Of a stretch of 63,697 bases of DNA, positions 57,901 through 63,697 are shown piece by piece. The position numbers and the translations under genes were made by a program. The stretch's first letter is position 1, and each line of letters begins with the position of its first letter. The stretch is taken from positions 1-63,697 of the forward strand of contig JADDMT010000148.1 in assembly GCA_021401465.1 (NCBI GenBank), written 5' to 3'. The DNA comes from Teratosphaeria epicoccoides. Taxonomy: Eukaryota; Ascomycota; Dothideomycetes; Mycosphaerellales; Teratosphaeriaceae. The notes under the pieces were generated by a model. That model saw only the letters and a program-made list of their open reading frames with translations, did not search any database and was not told the DNA's origin.

Positions 57901-59331
57901 TATTTCGACATCAGGCGGGGGCATTGCTGAAGGGCCGAGGCGCTTTTCAGCACCTGCTGGAGCTGCCGATATCTTCTCCTTGGTGGCTTTCTCCTTCGGT
58001 GCCGGCTCCTTCTCTTTAGTATCTGAACCTTTCTGTCGCCGCTGCAACGGGTCTGCAGGCTTCCACGCCCCAGACTCACGGCCGGGCTTGCTCTCGTAGA
58101 CACATTGCAAATTCTTCTTCTCGCACCTGTCGCAAGCAGGCCTCTTTCTCGAGCACCCTATGTGGGCCCTGAGGCATTGTAAGCAGGATGGTCCAATACC
58201 GCGGAAAATTGTCTTCCTCTTGGGCGCACCGGGCGTGTCATCGCCTACAGGAGTAGTATTTGTTTTGCGTAATTTGCTCGCGGGAGCCTTGACCTCCTTA
58301 GAAATCTCGGCCTTTGCCTTTGACTTTTTTGAGGTACACGAAGACCTTCTGCTCAACTTTGTCTTTGACATAATGTTGACAGTTTCCAAGCCGTGGTCGT
58401 CATCTTCATTCTCGTCAGCCGGCAATGGAGCCTTGATCTGGGTGGTCGGTACCATGCCTGGGCGAGATACAGGCTTGCTGATGCGACCAGATAGTGTTCG
58501 ATTTTCTGGAGTCTTCAAACGCGCCGCATCACCTGCCGCTGTCTTCTTGCTTCTGGCAGCTGACGTGCGCTTCGCGGAAGCCATCTTGGCGGGTGACGCC
58601 TCGTCCAAAGTCTGCGAGGTCTCGCTGTTTACGGCCTCGGAATGACGGTCGGTGGCGGTCTCCGGTGATTCTGCAGAGCTTTTCGCAGTCGCGTAAGAAG
58701 CGTCGCCGAAAGTGTCCGTGTGAGTAGCATCCTCAAGTGAACCTGTGTCCTGAGCGCCATGCGCGAGAGCCTCCATGCTTGTTGCTTCAGCATCCGTGTC
58801 CTCGGGGACTGCGACAGGCTCGTCTGAGCTGAATGGGCCAGGCTGGCCAAGCTCGTATGCCGTGATGACGGCTTCATCGTATTCAGACAACTCGCTCAGT
58901 GGGCTGCTCCTCAAGCCTTCAGCTTCGTGATGGGTTGTGGCGTTGTCGACCACTGGTGCCATTGCATTGTCAAGACCAGTTTCAACCGAAGGAGGGCCAT
59001 CCACGCCGTGCGACATTCCATCTTCGACCCAAACCTGTTTAGGAGTCCTCGGGACTTCGGCGGCCGAGTCCTCGATTTCGGCATGCTGGCTCGTCTGGCC
59101 CATCTGCTCTCCAGGCTGAGGAGTGCTATTCCTCGATGTCCTCGAGCGCTTCACTCGTGGTGCATCCGTCTCAGAGTCGGGTACGTCACCATGCTTGCGT
59201 TTTGGACCTGCCATAGATGCAGTCTCCTCAGAGTGCGGTATCAACAAGTCGCTTTGAGCAGGCTGAGACGGTCGCCCGGCCAGAGAAGCTTCCGACGTCT
59301 CTTGCGACTGCCTATCCTGGAGCTGAATCAT
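54967..59331 (-). CDS. AlkB-like 2OG-Fe(II) dioxygenase with Zn2Cys6 cluster and tandem zinc ribbons
   Basis: An intron-free 1454-codon ORF. Residues 1-375 are polar and probably disordered. A Zn2Cys6-like cluster spans Cys383, 386, 393, 400, 403, 410 (C-x2-C-x6-C-x6-C-x2-C-x6-C). Two related zinc ribbons follow: Cys687, 690, 704, 709 and Cys772, 775, 789, 796, each with a GW-(F/V)-C step. Residues 900-1215 are an acidic, repetitive linker. The C-terminal part (about 1225-1430) has AlkB-family features: His1288-Asp1289-Asp1290 as the HxD iron ligands, His1407 as the second His, and Arg1416...Arg1422 spaced as in the R-x5-R 2-oxoglutarate motif. AlkB enzymes remove methyl groups from nucleic acids oxidatively; substrate here is unknown. 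Likely nuclear. Start: first ATG; Met40 is an alternative. No TAG enrichment, so the gene escaped RIP. Confidence 0.85.
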   Translation of the reverse strand: MIQLQDRQSQETSEASLAGRPSQPAQSDLLIPHSEETASMAGPKRKHGDVPDSETDAPRVKRSRTSRNSTPQPGEQMGQTSQHAEIEDSAAEVPRTPKQVWVEDGMSHGVDGPPSVETGLDNAMAPVVDNATTHHEAEGLRSSPLSELSEYDEAVITAYELGQPGPFSSDEPVAVPEDTDAEATSMEALAHGAQDTGSLEDATHTDTFGDASYATAKSSAESPETATDRHSEAVNSETSQTLDEASPAKMASAKRTSAARSKKTAAGDAARLKTPENRTLSGRISKPVSRPGMVPTTQIKAPLPADENEDDDHGLETVNIMSKTKLSRRSSCTSKKSKAKAEISKEVKAPASKLRKTNTTPVGDDTPGAPKRKTIFRGIGPSCLQCLRAHIGCSRKRPACDRCEKKNLQCVYESKPGRESGAWKPADPLQRRQKGSDTKEKEPAPKEKATKEKISAAPAGAEKRLGPSAMPPPDVEIFQMDPNMLELSHALTQHRNVPTVDKPQPKLEPRVWADSRQSLIETLPFFKKPQGGCHANDSHVYAFLFDGIGHCREHMDTDLVIARAGGSMESDSSGSMVQGKDQSMSEAQAKAVLNDIQLQNPVIIICGDKNVGSPVKMPHKYCVLGWYKPTMVWTEKTAGKGKKAYNTVKYRFERLGGDSNSEVWHAPRERHDVPFTQQVGPMERKACIICHQESSRIYLEGWFCLNSECASFWKVDGRSAPTGAMNYDPAFLLHRTQWATEAEPYDVRIPPPDFGKTIGSHLSYINTRGIVCPECGRCNPRYRFKGWVCDNANQKCNWKLDANHPPITQTALHQPWDTFGDGPSLARNKHEACVKVEVTSAHGYKVYTYTVDGIKGKLVHAVSNKSINQEPDGPDQMFEELQIKDMGLERRRFKVEKGSGPKDKSPRLVKAASSQLTKPVKVSSEQIQLPTPPTEPQNMPRLSSSQDNQPMQADEVEEAYAHGLKSGEDHSLRTQYHDFSAPDARVLFSVERPNAEDASPFPKSTDTNADVDTEAHAEAEENGGAAAIKATDGPSLMDTEVSSNTYVDMEAQETRIGGSVDSSPAHAQNQEGHDPAAQRSSVVAEVHMEIETEQADVRAHSSAAIVQDQGGTDNESRSTETIIQADTEPIDTHDLQNSPGDHTSSEDAVMAQHAAEANTRADTEAETEAQTEKTLDLATEGAAELEMKGKAVGVIEPSQSSAAVSQTDEGQVETGDFMTAFSVNYGMPYKFVAGGASRSFENAPRAARACRSRLQWAARNLMKDPEGNTNFNEELIFAYLEGQKIEYHDDGEEGLGPCITTLSLGGSAKMSMRMKAKYYFGCSKTGVFNQERPVPGSVNYEQRLQAWDELQTITDKAEYNRRLKTLPKELGIYADRSKKAGDLVTITLNHGDIVVMDGYDIQKYLEHKVAPEGYLRFAMTCRTVLGNHLKPEELPPYEVREDDFGYDGSNLPKA

Positions 59332-59940
59332 CGTGTATGTGAGTCAACGTCGGAAGCCTACGCCGAGTAGTCGATGGGTGTCGGTCCAGGCGCCTGCGCC
59401 AATACAGTGGTCTGCTCCAGGTCCACGGGTGGTCTGTGTTGCGAGGGACAAGTGTTGGAAGGGTTGCAGAGTAAGATCGCGGCCATTGAAGACCAGCTGG
59501 CGCCAATAAGAGCAGGTGAGAAGCCAGACTCGGAGGCGCGGTCGATGCAAAACGCCGTGGGTGGGCGCGACTGATGCTCAATACTGCTGATTGGTGCGGT
59601 GTGTAACCACGAGCTTGCCGTGCTCGTGACCGGCCGAGATGCCGTGCTGTGGTCCGAGAAGGTGAACTTCTCAATGGCAAGAAAGGCCAAGGGCCACATG
59701 CAGCCGCATATGCTACTGCGCAGGTCACCGTGCGCGATTCGGAGCATGTGTGCAGTTATCAAGTAACTTCTGAACTTTCGACTTTCGGACTTCAGGCCTC
59801 CATACCTTCTTGCATCTATAACACCATCAATATCGTGTCAATTCACACGTGCAGTACCTCAAAACGATGCCACGACCTTCTACAATCGATTAGGAATCAT
59901 GGCGGGAGCAGATTGTCGAATAGGTAGAGGCTAGCAAGAC
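59332..59940. other. Upstream region of the dioxygenase gene and right island edge
   Basis: Balanced composition until about 59.9 kb, then TA-rich mutated sequence starts. No gene supported. Confidence 0.5.
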
Positions 59941-59944
59941 GCAA

Positions 59945-61270
59945 GATGAGATAGTAGAAGAAATAGAGAGAGCCGCACAGGTTTCTCTTACTCGCAGGAC
60001 ACTCGCGGAGCAATTAGCAAGATAGGGCGTTACGAGCAAGCGCATGAATATACTAGCGAATTAGGGCATAGAGGCAGTAGTAGACGATAAGATTATGACT
60101 ATGTTCTACTAGTATCGACTTACTAATAAGGCCATGCTAGAGTAGCTACAGGCACTTAGATATAACGTATGTAACAAGCATATAGTTAAGCAGTATTGTC
60201 TAGTACTTAGCTTAAAGAAGTAATAGGATACTAGTATAGCTAAGCTAAAGGAAGCAGAGCTTGAAGCGCTAGTACAAGAAGAGTTTAAAGCTAGCAGAGT
60301 ATTAAATTATAGTAGAGGCTATCTATATATGTACTTTTGTAACAAGTATAGGATAGTAGGAAGGTATAAGCCTAAAATTGTAGTGTCTATGTAGCTATTT
60401 GTAGCTAATTTGTAATTATCTAGGGACTACCTCTTCGAGACTACCTGCTATGTTAACCTATACTATATTCTTGCTTGTAGCTCTTATTAGACAACTGTTA
60501 AACAAGGCGTTATGTTAGCCCCTAGACTAAATTAGGCCTAGTTAATTAATGCTTACTATAAGCTTAAAGCGTTTAGTATTAGTATTTACGCTACTATTAA
60601 CATCTAGTCTTAGCATATTGTCTAGTTATATGTAGGAATTAGTGCCTATATAAAGAAGAGTATCCTTATATAGTATGTAGTAACGCTACACTATAACAGT
60701 GTAATTCCTAAATACATATAGAGTAACAGAGGCCTTAAAACACTAGACCTTATAGATACGCATTATTACCTACACAGGAAACTTCATGAAGCTAGCTGCA
60801 AGTATAACAAGGATGACGAATTTAACAAGTACCTAACAGAGTTCCTATTTACTAACTATTACTACTTTAGTACTAGTAAGCAGAATAATTGTATTAAGCG
60901 CTAGTAGAGAGAGATCCTTATAACTACACTTAATTAGTAGCTTAAGTACTTCACCTATCTTAAAGAGAGGCACGAGTATAGCGCAGGTTAACTAGCTAAC
61001 TATATTGCCTTCTTAGTAGTCTATATACTAATCCTCTAGACAGAGGTAGTAGAGTTTGTCTAATTATAGGATAATCACGTAATCTGGAACTAGCCACGCT
61101 ACGAGCATTATATCCCTAGTATCCCTAGGCGTAATTATTAATTTCTAGAGTTAGCAAAGATCCCTAGTAAATAGTGTAGGATTATGATTAACCCTGAAGA
61201 TAAAGACTTAATGATAATGTAGTAGTATCTAGATAAAGAATAGTTTAGTAAGTAGGCATTCCTCTCTACT
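59945..61270 (+). pseudogene. RIP-mutated integrase-core (DDE) transposase-like gene
   Basis: A single + frame stays coding-like from about 59.96 to 61.26 kb apart from TAG/TAA stops. It matches, from memory of the family, fungal integrase-core-domain proteins: an N-terminal helix-turn-helix-like part (60.0-60.25 kb), a core with YVGIS near 60.63 kb, SNRGLKT near 60.73 kb and TSKQNN followed by two TAG (former Trp) near 60.88-60.91 kb. The three positions where this family has its catalytic Asp, Asp and Glu read Asn (60599-60601), Asn (60725-60727) and Lys (60896-60898), each a G to A change after T. No terminal repeats found. Not functional. Confidence 0.65.
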
Positions 61271-62221
61271 ACTATATCCTTCATGCTGCTTTTGTAGTTC
61301 TAATCGTAACACTATAGAGTAATATGCCTGACCTAGTATAATGCAGGACTTCTTCTCTAGCGCTATATCGCTTCTGTTATATTCGCGGTACTAATCGCGA
61401 CATAGTAGAGCAATATACCTACTATACCTTGAAAACTTTTACATACTTATACGGACCCCGCATGTAATAGACACATTAGTAGGGGAATCGTACTAACGAT
61501 TAGTAGTGCTTGACGAGTATCTCCCTAAAGGAATACAAGGGTAGTATAAGCAGACGCTACTTAATACTAGTATTAACATCACAAAAGTTACTAGTAAGGT
61601 AGTTATGCTAGCTACTAATCTTCGCCTTTATAAGCTAGCCTATTAGACCCTTCGTAGCGCTATATAGTAGCATGTAGATACTAGTAACACTTTACTAACT
61701 CTAGCTCTTTCAGATAAGCCGCTAGTAGAGCTATATAGCTACAAGGTTAATCTATAGGTTTAGACTACTATAATAGCGCCTACTAATGCTAAGCCTATAG
61801 GACCTACAGGCGAGGTAAATGACATATTTAAGGCGTATAAGCAGGCTAGTCATATATAGTAGCTGCCGCTACTAGCGCTAGCTATCTTCCTTCTATAACT
61901 AAGAGAGCTAAGATCCTCCCTCTTCGTAATGCTACTAGTAGAGGACTAAGCTGTAATCGACTAGCTTGTTAACGTTAACTGTCCTATGAAAGGCAAGCCG
62001 CACTTAGAGATCTTCAAACCAGAGACCCTAAAGAGACTAAAGTAGTGTCCTTAGTATGACGCGGTTAATCCGCTCTATAAGGGTAACAAGAATAGTACGT
62101 AATAGGCAAGTATACCTGCAAGCATACTACGAACATCCCTTCCTACACATCCCCTTAAATAGGAATTTGCTAACATTACATAGCTATAGCTAGGTCTGCT
62201 ACGGGCTCTTAAGAGTTAAAT

Positions 62222-62341
62222 GCTACTATGTCTATAGCACGAAGCTCCTCCTTAGTGCCTGCCCTAGCATTCGCGGGTACTTAGGAGTCGAACGCTACTA
62301 CATCTATAGCGCGAGGCTCCTCCTTAGTGCCTACCCTAGCA
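62222..62341. repeat. 72-base period direct repeat
   Basis: A 48-base unit starting GCTACTA and ending CCCTAGCA occurs at 62222-62269 and 62294-62341; the copies differ at a few bases, mostly RIP-type. Confidence 0.8.
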
Positions 62342-62707
62342 CTAACCCTAACCCCTTGTAATCCCTAGCTAACACAGCTCCGCTATAGGGCTTACTCATC
62401 TTAGGCTAGTATATTGCGAGTTGCTAACAATGAGCGCTAGCTAAAGATAGCTACAAGGGCTCCTATACATGCTAGTACCCCTGCTAGCGAGACTTATCCG
62501 CAGGCAGTTATACTAGCTCTAAGTCCGAAGAAGGGTAAGGGTAATTCTAAGGAGCTAGAATTAAAGCTGCCGCTAACGCCGCTAAAGATTAACATAAGGA
62601 TATACAAGCAGGAGATCTAGCTCATACCTACTAATGATAGTAGATTCACTAAGAACTGCCTTAAGCCAAATCTGACTAATAAGGTGATACGGTTAATACT
62701 AGGGGGC

Positions 62708-62732
62708 CATTAGAACCGCATGGGTTCTAATG
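62708..62732. repeat. Perfect 10-base hairpin
   Basis: CATTAGAACC (62708-62717) and GGTTCTAATG (62723-62732) are exact inverted copies around a 5-base loop. Confidence 0.75.
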
Positions 62733-63093
62733 CCTACCCTTAGCATGTAGTAACCCTGCTACATATGGCAAGGGGGTCCTTCGTACATACGTTAGCTTAT
62801 ATGTCGTCTAAGTAGGATTAGTTGTCGACGTAGGACGCCCCTACGTCACTAACCCTACAGTACCCCTACGGGGTTAGGCTTAGACATGCTTTCCCTAATT
62901 AAGGAGCGTTAGGGGTTATAAGCACCCTTAGCGCTACCTCTGCAATAAGCAGAAAGCAGCGCTGTCTTGTACCTACTAAAAGGTCAGATTACTCTGTCAC
63001 ACTACGAGATATTTCTATATCATATAGCATATACATCTATATTAGTTCTACTTTCTCCTCCCTGCTTTGCAGTCTAGCAGAGAATACTACAAT

Positions 63094-63512
63094 ATGTCTA
63101 GAGTACTACGAACTCGCAACTAACGCGTAGTGAGCGCTATCCTAAGCGCCTGTAATAGCGAAGCTAGCCTAAGTAACTAGCCTGTAGAAGTACCCCCTGC
63201 GAGTAACACTACATCGAGCGACAGTTCCGCTAGAGGCTAATTACGCGGCAGACAAGGTAATAGACCCCCTACATAGGGACTACAGCTAACCCCGACTATT
63301 AACCTAGCCCTTGTAGCCATGATTGTCGATTAGGTTACGAACTGCCTTGCAAACTAGAGCTAGAGCCGCACCGCTTCTAGTAGCGATAACAGCGAGGACG
63401 ACAAAGACATTGCCATAAGTAGTACTAATAAACTAGCGGACGAAGAAATCTAGCGAGATTTCACGCTAGGGACCCGCGAAGACAACTTACTAGGAGGCGC
63501 AGACTCTCTGCA
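63094..63512 (+). pseudogene. gag-like N-terminal fragment, interrupted by an LTR
   Basis: ATG 63094 opens a coding-like frame with TAG stops: a polar, Ser/Asn/Arg/Gln-rich start typical of retrotransposon gag N-termini, with an acidic SEDDKD patch. It ends abruptly where the TGTCAT terminus of a family 1 LTR begins at 63513, so an element or solo LTR probably inserted into it. Confidence 0.4.
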
Positions 63513-63697
63513 TGTCATAAGGGTAGGTGCCGATAGCAGGAAGGTGACTAGGTGTTAGACTCGGGAGCTATGAAGAATATCGACAATGGCAGTTAACCTT
63601 GTAACTAACTCTCCTCTAAGCAAGAGAGGATTAAATTGAGATTAAGCACGAAGCTCCTAACTACCTGTCCTAAAGCCATCCCTATATACTAGAGAGC
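63513..63697 (-). repeat. LTR of chromovirus family 1, cut by window end
   Basis: Starts TGTCATAAGG and is the reverse complement of the LTR at 1-253, and the same orientation as the LTR at 21188. Confidence 0.85.

Larger units (their letters stand above)
61271..63093. other. RIP-mutated sequence with coding-like remnants
   Basis: From about 61.5 to 62.1 kb a + frame other than that of the integrase is protein-like but unrecognised (segments near LPKGIQG and PTNAKPIGPTGEV). It may be a second ORF of the same element or the integrase gene continued after an indel. From 62.4 to 63.09 kb only fragments are readable; it may include an LTR and leader of the gag-like ORF at 63094. Confidence 0.4.

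Noticed and set aside
29020..59900. tRNA or rRNA genes in the gene island
   Set aside because: I looked for B-box-like GGTTCGAATCC and for rRNA cores and found no convincing case; a covariance-model search would decide.
62339..62356. CTAACCCTAACCCC, telomere-like
   Set aside because: Only two units, inside mutated repeat sequence; not a telomere.
1..63697. CRISPR array, bacterial operons or prokaryotic defence system
   Set aside because: No spaced identical repeats of that type; introns, RIP and eukaryotic gene families show this is fungal DNA.

Overview
The window reads as one contig from a filamentous ascomycete. Reasons: GT-AG introns of about 50 bases, a fungal transcription-factor middle-homology-region protein, a Zn2Cys6 cluster, chromodomain Ty3/gypsy (chromovirus) and Ty1/copia elements, and RIP-type mutation (CpA to TpA and TpG to TpA). 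A Dothideomycete is my guess from the general look; I cannot prove it.

The layout is a gene island between two mutated transposon blocks. Left block, 1-29.0 kb: chromovirus A (+, lacks gag), a Ty1/copia fragment (-), chromovirus D (+, 5' truncated), chromovirus E (-), chromovirus B (-) and chromovirus C (+, with both LTRs), then AT-rich sequence. Right block, about 59.9-63.7 kb: a fungal integrase-core DDE element, unidentified mutated sequence, a gag-like start, and an LTR that cuts it and runs off the window. The LTR at base 1 and the LTR at the last base are the same family in opposite orientation, so the contig probably ends in repeats.

Gene island, 29.0-59.9 kb, with normal codon use: a GH127/DUF1680-type glycosidase with a broken 5' part (-); a divergent transcription-factor-like protein (+); a Tudor-SN (SND1) gene (-); nearly 12 kb in which I find no gene; a small two-exon gene with an acidic tail followed by coding-like fragments (+, 50 kb); a frameshifted gene with a C-terminal membrane segment (-, 52.6-53.5 kb); and a 1454-residue AlkB-like dioxygenase that also carries a Zn2Cys6 cluster and two tandem zinc ribbons (-).

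The most interesting signal is in the transposons. Four chromovirus copies (B, C, D, E), from three visibly different families, each carry a second coding-like stretch downstream of the pol chromodomain and on the strand opposite to pol. Each has a cysteine motif (in B and E it is C-x2-C-x7-C-D) near a charged, probably coiled-coil region. In C and E it lies between pol and the polypurine tract plus 3' LTR. This looks like a conserved antisense accessory gene. The RIP damage is also informative: by alignment to family motifs, all three DDE residues of the right-hand integrase and one catalytic Asp of the element B reverse transcriptase have been changed by TpG to TpA mutation.
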